Origin: Ga0077555 sp963741565
Lineage (GTDB): Bacteria; Pseudomonadota; Alphaproteobacteria; Rhizobiales; Hyphomicrobiaceae
NCBI GenBank assembly: GCA_963741565.1
Contig: CAVUIK010000003.1
Coordinates: 1 to 64,000 of the forward strand
Direction of reading: 5' to 3'
DNA: 64,000 nucleotides
Under the pieces are notes generated by a model, which had not been told where the DNA came from, searched no databases, and saw nothing but the letters and a program-made list of their open reading frames with translations. Shown here piece by piece: positions 35,959 through 44,492 of the stretch. The position numbers were made by a program, and so were the translations under genes. Each line of letters starts with the position of its first letter. Position 1 is the first letter of the stretch.

Positions 35959-36759
35959 ATGTCGAAAATTGCTGCCATCACAGGGGGCGCTTCCGGAATC
36001 GGCCGGGGAACGGCAAAGCGACTGCTGGACGAGGGGTGGAGCGTCATCGCCCTCGACGTGGCGGAGCCTTCGCTCAAAGCTCTGCAGGTGGATTTTGCGG
36101 GCTACGGCGACCGCCTGCAAACGATGACCTGCGACGTCACGTCGGCCGACAGCGTGACCGGCACGTTCCGAGAGATTGCCAAGCGGCATGGCCAGCTCAA
36201 CGGACTGGTCTGCTCGGCAGGCGTGCTCAAGATCGGCGCCCTCGACGAGATGAGCGTTGAGGATTTCGATACGCTGTTCGCCGTCAATGTGCGCGGACTA
36301 TGGCTGGCGGCCCGCGAAGCCATGCCGCTTCTGAAAGTGGCCGGCGCGAAGGGCGAGATCGCACGTGTCGTCTTTCTGGCGTCGATCTCCGGTATCCGGC
36401 ACAAAGTCGACAGCGGCGCCTACGCTGCGACCAAGTCGGCAGTGATTGCCCTGACCAAGGTGATGGCCGTCGAGGCTGCGCCCTACCGCGTGCTGGTCAA
36501 CGCCGTGGCGCCGGCGACTGTGGACACGCCGATGGTGCGCCCGCATCTCAATCCCGGAAGCAACACGCGCTACCGCACATCCGGCACGTCGCCATTGGGG
36601 CGCATCGCACAGCCGGAAGACGTGGCCGCGGTCATCCACTTCCTGATGAGCCCGGATGCCGGCTATGTGAACGGAACCATCGTTCCCGTCGATGGCGGTA
36701 CCGTCGCCGCATTTGCACCGGCTCCCGTTACGAAACCGGCTCCCGTTACGAAGTCGTGA
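35959..36759 (+). CDS. SDR family oxidoreductase
   Basis: This 266-residue classical SDR has TGGASGIGRG (cofactor), CSAGVLKIG, the catalytic Ser in FLASISG and YAATK (Tyr/Lys), with the usual PLGRIAQPEDVAAVIHFLMSPDAGYVNGTIVPVDGG end. The ATG at 35959 is chosen because AGGAG lies seven bases upstream; an ATG at 35929 is also in frame. The C-terminus ends in an unusual tandem APVTK repeat. The catalytic role is unknown. Confidence 0.87.
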   Translation: MSKIAAITGGASGIGRGTAKRLLDEGWSVIALDVAEPSLKALQVDFAGYGDRLQTMTCDVTSADSVTGTFREIAKRHGQLNGLVCSAGVLKIGALDEMSVEDFDTLFAVNVRGLWLAAREAMPLLKVAGAKGEIARVVFLASISGIRHKVDSGAYAATKSAVIALTKVMAVEAAPYRVLVNAVAPATVDTPMVRPHLNPGSNTRYRTSGTSPLGRIAQPEDVAAVIHFLMSPDAGYVNGTIVPVDGGTVAAFAPAPVTKPAPVTKS

Positions 36760-36774
36760 GACGCAGCGCGGTTT

Positions 36775-37662
36775 TCAGCGCTGACAGGCGGGGCAATAGA
36801 ACGTGGATCGTCCCGACTGGACGATCCGGCGAACCGCGCTGCGGCAGCCCTCGCTCGTGCAGGGCTCGCCTTCGCGGCCGTAGACGGCGAAGGAATGCTG
36901 AAAGTAGCCGAGAGAGCCATCGGTGTGCTTGTAGTCACGCAACGTCGAACCGCCGGCCTGAATGGCGGCTTCGAGAACGCTCTTGATTTCGGGTACGAGG
37001 CGGACAGCGCGATCGGTGGGTTTGCCGGATTTCAATGCCAGCGAGGCCGCCACACGGTTGGGGCTCAATCGCGACCGGAACAGCGCCTCGCAAACATAGA
37101 TGTTGCCGAGCCCCGCCACGATCCGCTGGTCCAGAAGAAACGCCTTCAGATCGGATTTTCGGCCCATGGCCTCGGCGGCCAGAAACGCCGGCGTCAGTTC
37201 GGGTCCGAGCGGCTCGATGCCGAGTCCCTTGAAGTGCGGATGATCCTCGAGCTCGGTGGCCGGGAACAGGCTCATGTAACCGAACCGTCGCGGGTCGTTG
37301 TAGGTGACGGTTGCGCCGCCCGTCATTTCAAAGACGACGTGGTCGTGCGCGGGATCATTGCCGGTGTCCCGCGTAAATTCTCCGAGCTCAGTGCCATTCG
37401 CGCCGCCGGGCGCCGAGATCGTGAAGCGCCCGCTCATACCGAGATGCATAGCGAGAATGTCGCCGCCCTCGACATGGGCCAGCAGATATTTTGCACGCCG
37501 GTCCAGCCGCATGACGCGCCGGCCGGTCAACCGCTCGGCGAACCGCTCCGGGAACGGGAATCGCAAATCGGCTCGCCGTTGCTCGACGCGGCGGAAGCGA
37601 TGTCCCTTTAAGACGGGCTCCAGCCCGCAGCGAACCGTCTCGACCTCGGGTAGCTCGGGCAT
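36775..37662 (-). CDS. mutM: Bifunctional DNA-formamidopyrimidine glycosylase/AP lyase
   Basis: This 295-residue Fpg/MutM protein has the catalytic N-terminus MPELPEVETVRCGLEP (Pro2 and Glu3), the lesion-recognition helices, the void-filling Met in LGMSGRF, the H2TH segment LLDQRIVAGLGNIYVCEALF and a zinc finger with cysteines in EPCTSEGCRS and STFYCPACQR. It removes 8-oxoguanine and other oxidised purines. In many Rhizobiales it is next to ubiE; here the neighbour upstream is the thioredoxin-fused gene. Confidence 0.95.
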   Translation of the reverse strand: MPELPEVETVRCGLEPVLKGHRFRRVEQRRADLRFPFPERFAERLTGRRVMRLDRRAKYLLAHVEGGDILAMHLGMSGRFTISAPGGANGTELGEFTRDTGNDPAHDHVVFEMTGGATVTYNDPRRFGYMSLFPATELEDHPHFKGLGIEPLGPELTPAFLAAEAMGRKSDLKAFLLDQRIVAGLGNIYVCEALFRSRLSPNRVAASLALKSGKPTDRAVRLVPEIKSVLEAAIQAGGSTLRDYKHTDGSLGYFQHSFAVYGREGEPCTSEGCRSAVRRIVQSGRSTFYCPACQR

Positions 37663-37664
37663 CC

Positions 37665-39101
37665 CTAGTCCCGGATCTCTTTGGTCGTCACTTGCGAGTT
37701 GACATCGCCGGGGCTCCAGCCGGGCAGGATCGCCGAGAACAGACCAGCGCGACCGCCCGCCATCACCACGTTGAAGCCGCCCGCGCGGAATTTCTTGATG
37801 CGCTTGCCTTTGTTGCTCGGAGAGACACCCGGCAGCATGCCGTCGAGTCCGACCAGCACGGTGTCAGCATCGACCGTCGTCAAGCGATCGATTTCATCCT
37901 TGAATTTTGCCTTCGACCAGCCCGCCTCGCGATAGAGCCGCTGGTGGTCGGGAGCCATCACGAGGAACGCGTCGGGACCGGGAAAGGACTTCGGGTGATA
38001 GACAGCGCGCAGGCCCGCGGCAAAACTTGCGGTGAGCGACTCCGGTGTTCGCGACGTCTGGTCGACGATGCCGGTCACGCCGTAGCCACCATAAAGCGTG
38101 ACGGCGGATTTCCCCGGCGCCACGCCACGTTCGATTGCGAGCAACTCCCAGCATGAGTCGTCCTCGTTCTCGGCAAAGCAGAAGCCGAGCTTGCCGGGAT
38201 TGCCAAGCGTCGCACGATCGACGCCGCCCGGTTTGCCGCCGCCGAGATTGCGGATTGTCAGCTGCAGCGCCCGTCCGATTGTCGAGTTCGCGCGATTGCC
38301 CTGGCCGAGCGCATTGATGCCGGAGTTCATGCCGATTGCTTTGGCGATCGGTCCATTGACGATGACGATCGGCCCGATGAACATCGTCGTCGCGATCACG
38401 CCATGCAGGCAGAACGCGTCGTCGAGCGCGGCTTCGACTGCCGCCAACAGCACCGGCATGTATTCCGGCTTGCAGCCGGCCATCACGGCATTCACCGCCA
38501 CTTTCTCGACGGTGCACGGGCGATAGTCCGGCGGCATCGACCCGATGATCTCGTGCGGATCGCGCTTGGTGCCTTGCAGCATGCGATATACGCGCACCTC
38601 GGTCGGCGGCACCACCGGCAATCCATCGGACCACTCGCGATCGAATGCGGTTTCGATTTCATCCTCGTAGTCGCCGATTTCGACTTTGCGCGATTTGAAC
38701 TGGAAGTTGCCGAACTTCAGCGCCAGCGCGTCGGCAATGTTCGGATCGGTGATCAGCGAGCCGCAACCCGGCCGCTGTACAGGGAGATTGTCCCCGAGGC
38801 CTTGGAGACCGGTCAGCGCCTCCCACTCGGCGCGATCCCAGCCGATGGCGCGCGACTTTTCCTGACCGCGCTCGATGCGCAGCACCGTTGGTACCGTCTC
38901 GATCTTGTGGTCCCAGGAAACTTTCAGGTCGCGACCATCGACAACCGCTCCCGCGCCGGCTGGAAACGACGGATCATCCTCGGTTATGATCGTGAGCTTG
39001 GTGCCAGACGCTCTCAACTGCTGCAGCACCGGCTCAACCATAACGCAGGTCGGGCAATCGCGTTTGACGACAACGGCGATACCGTCTGGAAGCGTCTGCA
39101 T
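37665..39101 (-). CDS. Thioredoxin-like domain fused to a conserved C-terminal domain of unknown function
   Basis: This 478-residue protein has an N-terminal thioredoxin-like domain (residues 1-105) with the redox motif CPTC (Cys16, Cys19) and the cis-proline in ETVPTVLRI. A linker with RPGCGSLITDP (Cys near 113) leads to a large conserved domain (from about 155) with EWSDGLPVVPPTE, PDYRPCTVEKVAVNAVMAGCKPEY, LHGVIATTMFIGPIVIVNGP, GRALQLTIRNLGG and GKLGFCFAENEDDSCWE, several with conserved cysteines. No signal peptide or helix is seen, so it is cytoplasmic. The C-terminal domain occurs in many actinobacteria and alphaproteobacteria without a known function. A cysteine-based redox role is possible. 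Confidence 0.7.
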   Translation of the reverse strand: MQTLPDGIAVVVKRDCPTCVMVEPVLQQLRASGTKLTIITEDDPSFPAGAGAVVDGRDLKVSWDHKIETVPTVLRIERGQEKSRAIGWDRAEWEALTGLQGLGDNLPVQRPGCGSLITDPNIADALALKFGNFQFKSRKVEIGDYEDEIETAFDREWSDGLPVVPPTEVRVYRMLQGTKRDPHEIIGSMPPDYRPCTVEKVAVNAVMAGCKPEYMPVLLAAVEAALDDAFCLHGVIATTMFIGPIVIVNGPIAKAIGMNSGINALGQGNRANSTIGRALQLTIRNLGGGKPGGVDRATLGNPGKLGFCFAENEDDSCWELLAIERGVAPGKSAVTLYGGYGVTGIVDQTSRTPESLTASFAAGLRAVYHPKSFPGPDAFLVMAPDHQRLYREAGWSKAKFKDEIDRLTTVDADTVLVGLDGMLPGVSPSNKGKRIKKFRAGGFNVVMAGGRAGLFSAILPGWSPGDVNSQVTTKEIRD

Positions 39102-39324
39102 GGCGTGGTCCCCTGTTGCGAATGCGCGAGCTTAGGCCGCGCGAGCGCGTGCCGCAATCGAACTGCCGCCGATCGCAACGCACGCGACGCGCCGGCATAC
39201 TGCACCTCGTCCAAGCCTTTAACCCTTAATGTTGCAAATCCCACTCACGCATGCGAAGCGTGCTAGACGACCGCTGCGCAAAATAACACGGCGCACGGAC
39301 AGGGGCACAGTGCAGGGAATTGAC

Positions 39325-39567
39325 ATGACGGGGCTCGGTTTAGCCAATAGCGACGACGAGAGCCTGCGCGCTCTGAACGTCATTCTGGAAGCCTGGGAAG
39401 AGGGCGAGGCGAGTGGCATCAAGCCGGAGATGATGGCCTATGCGGCAATGTTTACCGCACTGTCGGATCTGGTCGCCGCTTATGGCGAGGATGCTGTGGC
39501 CGACCTCGCTAACGGGCTCGTCGCACGCGTGCGCTCGGGTGAATTCTCGCTGACGCGGCGCCAGTAG
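39325..39567 (+). CDS. Small protein of unknown function
   Basis: This 80-residue acidic, probably helical cytoplasmic protein (MTGLGLANSDDESL..., EAWEEGEASGIKPEMMAYAAMF, YGEDAVADLANGLVARVRSGEFSL) starts at the ATG at 39325 with CAGGGAATT upstream. No family is recognised; the pattern resembles a short helical regulator or structural protein. It is convergent with the LysE gene (14-base gap). Confidence 0.65.
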   Translation: MTGLGLANSDDESLRALNVILEAWEEGEASGIKPEMMAYAAMFTALSDLVAAYGEDAVADLANGLVARVRSGEFSLTRRQ

Positions 39568-39581
39568 CGCCGCAGGATCGG

Positions 39582-40241
39582 TCACCAGAGGTGAAGCCGC
39601 TTCGTCACCATCTCGCCGATCAGCAGACAGCCGAATCCGATTAGGATGATGCCCGCGAGCTTGTTCAACTGGACCATGCGCTCTTCCGTTAGCGTGTGGC
39701 GTATGCCGTTGATCAATCTCGATACAATCAGCCAATAGGTGAAGCTGCCGCCCATGATGGCGGAGACCATCGTGAACGCATCGATGTAGGAATCGACCTC
39801 GACGAACGAGCTGACGCCGCCGAAGATCGCGACCAGGCCAATGACGGCTACCGGATTGGTGACGGTGAGAAAGAACAGCTGTGGAATGTCCCAGATGTAG
39901 TCGCCAAGCGTTGCCCGCTCCGCCTCGGCCACACTCGTGAAGGACGGACGCGAAAGATAGAGCTTGGCACCGGCGATCATTAACGCGAGCCCGCCCACGA
40001 TCTGGATCGCGGTGCGGTATTGCTTGATCGCACCCGAGATCGCATTCACACCCAGCGCCGCGCCGAGCGCGATCAGACCATCGCCCAGCATGATGCCGAG
40101 ACCAGCCGCGATCCCTCCGAAAAAGCCGCGCTCGACAGCCCGCTGCAGCCCCAGCACATTGGTCGGGCCGAAGGGCAGAGCGATCAAAACGCCGATCAGA
40201 AAACCGACGGGAATGATCAGCGGATTTGGCATGAAGGACAT
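39582..40241 (-). CDS. LysE family translocator
   Basis: This protein of about 219 residues belongs to the LysE/RhtB amino-acid exporter family, with six predicted helices. The first contains GVLIALPFGPTNVLGLQRAVERGFFGGIAAGLGIMLGD, the family signature. PQLFFLTVTNPVAVIGLVAIFGG follows. The ATG at 40241 is chosen because the conserved region begins there; the frame is open further upstream. The exported amino acid or threonine-like substrate is unknown. Confidence 0.88.
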   Translation of the reverse strand: MSFMPNPLIIPVGFLIGVLIALPFGPTNVLGLQRAVERGFFGGIAAGLGIMLGDGLIALGAALGVNAISGAIKQYRTAIQIVGGLALMIAGAKLYLSRPSFTSVAEAERATLGDYIWDIPQLFFLTVTNPVAVIGLVAIFGGVSSFVEVDSYIDAFTMVSAIMGGSFTYWLIVSRLINGIRHTLTEERMVQLNKLAGIILIGFGCLLIGEMVTKRLHLW

Positions 40242-40370
40242 CAAGCGGGCCCCATGACGGGCAGCAACGGCTGCACCATCGCGACTGGTGCCAGCCAATG
40301 CGCGCCCGAATTTGCCCTCACCAACACCCGCATCCTATCGTGGCGCAACTCGCCGAAAAGGAAGTCCCCC

Positions 40371-41027
40371 ATGCCGTCCTGCACACCACTGATTGTTCCC
40401 CACAAGACGGGCCGTGCCATCGTATTCCTACTGGCGATGATCAGCATTGTCCACGCATGCGGCATGGGATTCGGCACCGCATTGGCCCAAAGCCCGTCAA
40501 AACAATCGGCGCCGGCGCAAAAGGCAGCCCCTTCTACACGGTCGGGCGGCTCGACACAGCCGGGCGAAATCGGAACCGGGACAAAAGCCCTGCCGTTGCC
40601 GGTGCTGGAAATGCGGGACACTATCCTCGCAGCCGCCAAGTCGGGGCGGCTCGACGACCTGAAGATTGCGGTCGAGCTCAACGAGATGAAGCCGGTCTTC
40701 GGCGACGAGCCCGTTGGCGATCCGATCGCCTTCGTCAAAAAGAACTCGGCGGATGGAACGGGACAGGACGTGCTTGCGGCGATCGGCGCGATCCTGGACG
40801 GCGATCATGCCGTTCTGCCACTCGGTCGCGACATCGAAAACAATCGGATCTACGTCTGGCCATCGTTTGCGGAAACGGGCATCACAAACCTGCCGCCCGA
40901 ACGCGAGGCAGCACTCGCTGGCCTCGTCACCGCGGAGCAGCTGAAAACCATGCGCGACGCCGGACGTTACACCCATTGGCGGCTCGGAATCGGCGCCGAT
41001 GGCACCTGGCATTTTCTCCGGAAATAG
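40371..41027 (+). CDS. Secreted protein of unknown function
   Basis: This 218-residue protein has an N-terminal signal peptide (hydrophobic AIVFLLAMISIVHACGMGFGTALAQS, cleavage after ALA-Q) and a Ser/Pro/Ala-rich linker. The globular part contains LEMRDTILAAAKSGRLDDLKIAVE, an ankyrin-like helix pair, and NNRIYVWPSFAETGI. AAGGAAG precedes the ATG at 40371. Similar proteins are found beside L,D-transpeptidases in Rhizobiales; a cell-envelope role is possible but not shown. Confidence 0.7.
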   Translation: MPSCTPLIVPHKTGRAIVFLLAMISIVHACGMGFGTALAQSPSKQSAPAQKAAPSTRSGGSTQPGEIGTGTKALPLPVLEMRDTILAAAKSGRLDDLKIAVELNEMKPVFGDEPVGDPIAFVKKNSADGTGQDVLAAIGAILDGDHAVLPLGRDIENNRIYVWPSFAETGITNLPPEREAALAGLVTAEQLKTMRDAGRYTHWRLGIGADGTWHFLRK

Positions 41028-41124
41028 GGGGCGTTTAGAGTAACCATATTCGCATCCAGCAATGGATTTTACGGTTCCCTTTGCGTTAACCACGGAGCGT
41101 GGTCGAATGTCATGAGGGAGATCT

Positions 41125-41784
41125 ATGCGTCACGCACTTGTCACGGCGGGGATACTCGTCGGTCTTGCAACTCCAGCCGCCGCCCAGACCTGGGCACCGT
41201 GGTACCAACCAACCTACGAAGAGCAATTTGGCCGCCGACCGAACCGCGGTGCGCCTGAGCCGACGGTGCCGGCGCCTGCAAAACCGAAATCGGAAGCACG
41301 CAAGGGTCCGCCAATTCTCGACGGTGGCGGACGCCCATCCATCTCGCCGCTCGATCCAATTCCCGTTGCTGTGAAGACCGGGCACGGGCCTGGCACCGTC
41401 GTCGTCGATACCAGCGCGCGCAAACTCTACTTGATGCAATCGCCGACATCGGCGCTCAGCTATCCAATCTCCGTCGGTCGCGTCGGCTTCACGTGGAAAG
41501 GCACGGAGCGCATCAGCCGCGTTCAGAACTGGCCCGATTGGCGCCCGCCGGCCGAGATGCGCCAGCGCCAACCTGAGCTGCCCGAGCTGATGACCGGCGG
41601 CGTGCGCAACCCGCTCGGCGCCAAGGCGTTATATCTGGGCAATTCGCTGTATCGCATTCACGGAACGAACAGCGCGCAGTCGATTGGACAAGCCAACTCG
41701 TCAGGCTGCTTCCGCATGATGAACGGGCACGTCGTCGACCTCGCCACCCGCGTCGGCGTCGGTACCACAGTCATCGTGCGCTGA
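41125..41784 (+). CDS. L,D-transpeptidase (YkuD family)
   Basis: This 219-residue secreted L,D-transpeptidase has a signal peptide (residues 1-20, cleavage AAA-Q), a proline-rich linker, and the YkuD domain with IHGTNSAQSIGQANSSGCFRMMNGHVVDL, which has the catalytic His and Cys. Such enzymes form 3-3 crosslinks in peptidoglycan or attach lipoproteins to it. It is followed by a strong terminator and then a second paralogue, so the two are separate transcription units. GGGAGATCT precedes the ATG. Confidence 0.92.
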   Translation: MRHALVTAGILVGLATPAAAQTWAPWYQPTYEEQFGRRPNRGAPEPTVPAPAKPKSEARKGPPILDGGGRPSISPLDPIPVAVKTGHGPGTVVVDTSARKLYLMQSPTSALSYPISVGRVGFTWKGTERISRVQNWPDWRPPAEMRQRQPELPELMTGGVRNPLGAKALYLGNSLYRIHGTNSAQSIGQANSSGCFRMMNGHVVDLATRVGVGTTVIVR

Positions 41785-41817
41785 TACGGACAAAACTCCG
41801 AAACCGAACATGACGGG

Positions 41818-41851
41818 ACGCGGCCAAGCCCATCTGGCCGCGTTTTATTTT
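41818..41851 (+). terminator. Rho-independent terminator
   Basis: A nine-base stem (ACGCGGCCA with TGGCCGCGT, 41818-41826 and 41835-41843) with an eight-base loop is followed by TTTTATTTT. It ends the first L,D-transpeptidase transcript. Confidence 0.88.
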
Positions 41852-41975
41852 CGGCCAGTCTTATCCTCGATGCTAGTATTTGTCTGCTTTGCTCACCGGT
41901 CGTTTAGCAACCCGCACGAACCCACTGGAAACTTGGCGCCGCCGGCCTAATATTCCAGTTGTGGAGGATCACCCG

Positions 41976-42800
41976 ATGTTGCGTCACGGTTTTGGACTTC
42001 TTGGGCTTGCCCTGCTCGGGCTGGCATTGACGGCTGAGGCCGCGAGCGCTCAACGCTATCAGTGGGGCGAGAGCGGCCCAAACTGGGGACCGCCACGGCC
42101 CCGCTACCAATACGCGCCACCGCCACAGTACCGCGCACCGCCACCTCCGGACCGGTATTGGGGGCCCGTTCAGCCTTATCGGCCGGGAGCCCAGTCTTTC
42201 CTCGATGACCCGACCGATCGCCGCCGGGGGCGCAGCAGCTTCGATGAGCCGCCAGGCCTGAAGCTCATGGATGGCGGTGGCCGGCCCGACATCGCGCCGA
42301 TCGCAACACAAAGCGTGCCGTTCGCCAGCAAATACGACATAGGCACGATCATCATCGAGCAGTCGACACGGCAGCTCTTTCTCGTCGCCTCGCCGACAGC
42401 GGCGATCCGCTACCCGATTTCGGTCGGGCGCGATGGCTTCACGTGGACGGGCGAGGAAAAGATCTCCAGGATCGCAGACTGGCCCGATTGGCATCCGCCT
42501 GCCGAGATGCGCGAGCGCGATCCAAAACTGCCCGAGAAGATGACGGGTGGCGTCAAGAACCCGTTGGGTGCGAAATCGCTGTATCTCGGCACGACCCTTT
42601 ACCGCATCCACGGCACCAACGACGCCAAGACGATCGGCCTCGCCGCGTCATCTGGTTGCTTCCGCATGCTGAACGGCCATGTGATCGATCTCGCAGCGCG
42701 CGTCGAGGTCGGCTCGAAGGTTGTTGTGGTGGACCGCCTGGCTCCCGGCACGACGCCCTCGCAATCGCCGATGCCGCGCCCGCAGCCCCGCCGCGGATGA
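41976..42800 (+). CDS. L,D-transpeptidase (YkuD family), second copy
   Basis: This 274-residue secreted paralogue of the gene upstream has a signal peptide (residues 1-25), a long Pro/Tyr/Arg-rich linker (YQYAPPPQYRAPPPPDRY) that may span or bind the wall, then the same YkuD domain ending IHGTNDAKTIGLAASSGCFRMLNGHVIDL with the catalytic His and Cys. GGAGG lies eight bases before the ATG at 41976. The two proteins share the segments DGGGRP, YPISVGR.GFTW and NPLGAK, so they arose by tandem duplication. Confidence 0.92.
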   Translation: MLRHGFGLLGLALLGLALTAEAASAQRYQWGESGPNWGPPRPRYQYAPPPQYRAPPPPDRYWGPVQPYRPGAQSFLDDPTDRRRGRSSFDEPPGLKLMDGGGRPDIAPIATQSVPFASKYDIGTIIIEQSTRQLFLVASPTAAIRYPISVGRDGFTWTGEEKISRIADWPDWHPPAEMRERDPKLPEKMTGGVKNPLGAKSLYLGTTLYRIHGTNDAKTIGLAASSGCFRMLNGHVIDLAARVEVGSKVVVVDRLAPGTTPSQSPMPRPQPRRG

Positions 42801-42810
42801 GAGCCTCGCG

Positions 42811-43197
42811 TCACACGTCGATCTTGAATCCGAGATCGGCCTCGGACGCGGGGACGCCGCCCTTGACGCCCCAGTTCTCGGCGGGCGGCTCGATGAGAAT
42901 GATCCGGGTTTCGTTTGCGGGAACGCCGACCTGCTCGAGATTCGCGGCAATGGCCGCATAAAGCGCCCGTTTGGCGTCCATAGAGCGCGCCGCAATTCCG
43001 ATGATCTCGATCCGCGTATAGCGCTCGGACCGGCCCGTCGAGATGATGCGGCGTTGGGCACTGTAGTTGTCGAGCACGACGTCGCGATCCCAATGCGGAA
43101 TCTTGAACGCTGACACCAGCGCGGCCTGTACGGCCTCGATCATCGCCACCTCGCGGCCAACGACCCACTCACCCGTCGCGATGCGCACGCACGGCAT
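42811..43197 (-). CDS. Tautomerase family protein
   Basis: This 128-residue protein begins MPCVRIATGEW; after Met removal Pro1 would be the catalytic base, as in the 4-oxalocrotonate tautomerase superfamily. It seems to be a two-domain fused form with a second beta-alpha-beta unit (RYTRIEIIGIAARSMDAKRALYAAI, NWGVKGGVPASE). Such enzymes isomerise unsaturated keto acids or act as cis-CaaD-like dehalogenases. It lies just downstream of the acyl-CoA-dehydrogenase-like gene on the same strand and may belong to that pathway. Confidence 0.82.
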   Translation of the reverse strand: MPCVRIATGEWVVGREVAMIEAVQAALVSAFKIPHWDRDVVLDNYSAQRRIISTGRSERYTRIEIIGIAARSMDAKRALYAAIAANLEQVGVPANETRIILIEPPAENWGVKGGVPASEADLGFKIDV

Positions 43198-43212
43198 GCC
43201 ACCCTCCTCAGC

Positions 43213-44394
43213 TCAGAAACGCTGTGTCCCCGGCTCCAGCCCGAGTGCCAAACGGCCGGCAACGACATAGTTGTTCGGGCTCATCGCGATGTGCTTGACG
43301 GCGGCCTGCACGTCGCGGACGCAGCGCTCGAGGGGGAACGATTCGGAAATCGCAGTTGCTCCGGCCGCCGCCGCGAGCCGATCGCATATCCTGACCGCGC
43401 TTTCGGCGGCGAACGTGCAGGCCGCTCGGAAATCGGCGCGCGCCGCAACGAGGCGCGCACCGCCAACTTCTGTCGCCGTCATCAGTTCGGTGATGGCCGC
43501 AACGAGCCCCGCCCGCGCAGCCCGATACTTGGCATTCGCACGTCCAACATCCGATTGGACAATCTCGCGATCCCGCAAAGTCACGGGTGAACCGAGCCTA
43601 GTCTTGCGCGCAGCGAGATCGACGACGCTTGCAATCGCCGCTCGGGCGATTCCAAGCGGCACGACCGACACCGTCCAGGCATAAATCGAAATGATCGGCA
43701 TCCGATAGAGTAATCCCGACTGCGTCGCCGGTTGCCCTGGGAACGCATGGGTAAAGCCGCTGGGCACGAAAACATCGCGCATCTCGAAGTCATAGCTGCC
43801 CGTACCGCGCAAACCCGAGACGTACCAATTGTCGATGACGCGGACCTCCTTGCGAGGGGCGTAGCAGCTGACCAGCTTGCCGGATTGTCCATCGGTTTCG
43901 ACGACCGAGCACAGGCCCATGAACCACGACGCATGCGGCGCGCCGCTGCCGAAGGGCCACCGCCCCGAGACGCGATAGCCGCCGGCAACCGGCATCGCTT
44001 GTCCAACGGCACCGGTCGCGCTCACGACGTAGGCGCGCGGATCGGCAAACATGGCGCGCGATGCTGGTTCGGGCAGATATCCGCCGACGCGGCTCATGCC
44101 GCCGCCGTTTCCGACCATCCACCCGACCGTCCCATCCAGAGCAGCCGCGGCTTCGACAACGTCCAGGAACGCGATTGGCGACAGCTCCGGGCCGCCCAAC
44201 GCGCGCGGCAACCAGAGCCGAAACAGGCCGGCGTCGGCCAGCGCCTGAAACAGCGCGTCGGGCAAGCGACGATCCCGGTCCATGGCCTGCCGGCTTTCGG
44301 CCACGAGCGGCGCCAACGCCTGCACCCGGCCGATCAGCTCTTCAACCCGCTTGGCATCAGCACATGACATCGCGATCGATCCATTCAATTTCAT
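43213..44394 (-). CDS. Acyl-CoA dehydrogenase family protein
   Basis: This protein of about 393 residues has the acyl-CoA dehydrogenase fold. It contains LFRLWLPRALGGPELSP, DGTVGWMVGNGGG, GYRVSGRWPFGSGAPHASWFMG, SGLRGTGSYDFEMRDVFVP and a C-terminal bundle with FPLERCVRDVQAAVKHI. It resembles the gene at 5463 and two-component monooxygenases more than true fatty-acid dehydrogenases. The ATG at 44394 or 44370 is possible. It is divergent from a LysR regulator (98-base gap), which probably controls it. Confidence 0.85.
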   Translation of the reverse strand: MKLNGSIAMSCADAKRVEELIGRVQALAPLVAESRQAMDRDRRLPDALFQALADAGLFRLWLPRALGGPELSPIAFLDVVEAAAALDGTVGWMVGNGGGMSRVGGYLPEPASRAMFADPRAYVVSATGAVGQAMPVAGGYRVSGRWPFGSGAPHASWFMGLCSVVETDGQSGKLVSCYAPRKEVRVIDNWYVSGLRGTGSYDFEMRDVFVPSGFTHAFPGQPATQSGLLYRMPIISIYAWTVSVVPLGIARAAIASVVDLAARKTRLGSPVTLRDREIVQSDVGRANAKYRAARAGLVAAITELMTATEVGGARLVAARADFRAACTFAAESAVRICDRLAAAAGATAISESFPLERCVRDVQAAVKHIAMSPNNYVVAGRLALGLEPGTQRF

Positions 44395-44492
44395 TTTTGC
44401 AACACCGTCCTGGATCATCCGGGCTCGCCCTGGGCCAACGCAAGGTCGAAGAATTCAGCTGCGGATGAATTCATTTCATCTAACATGGCGTC

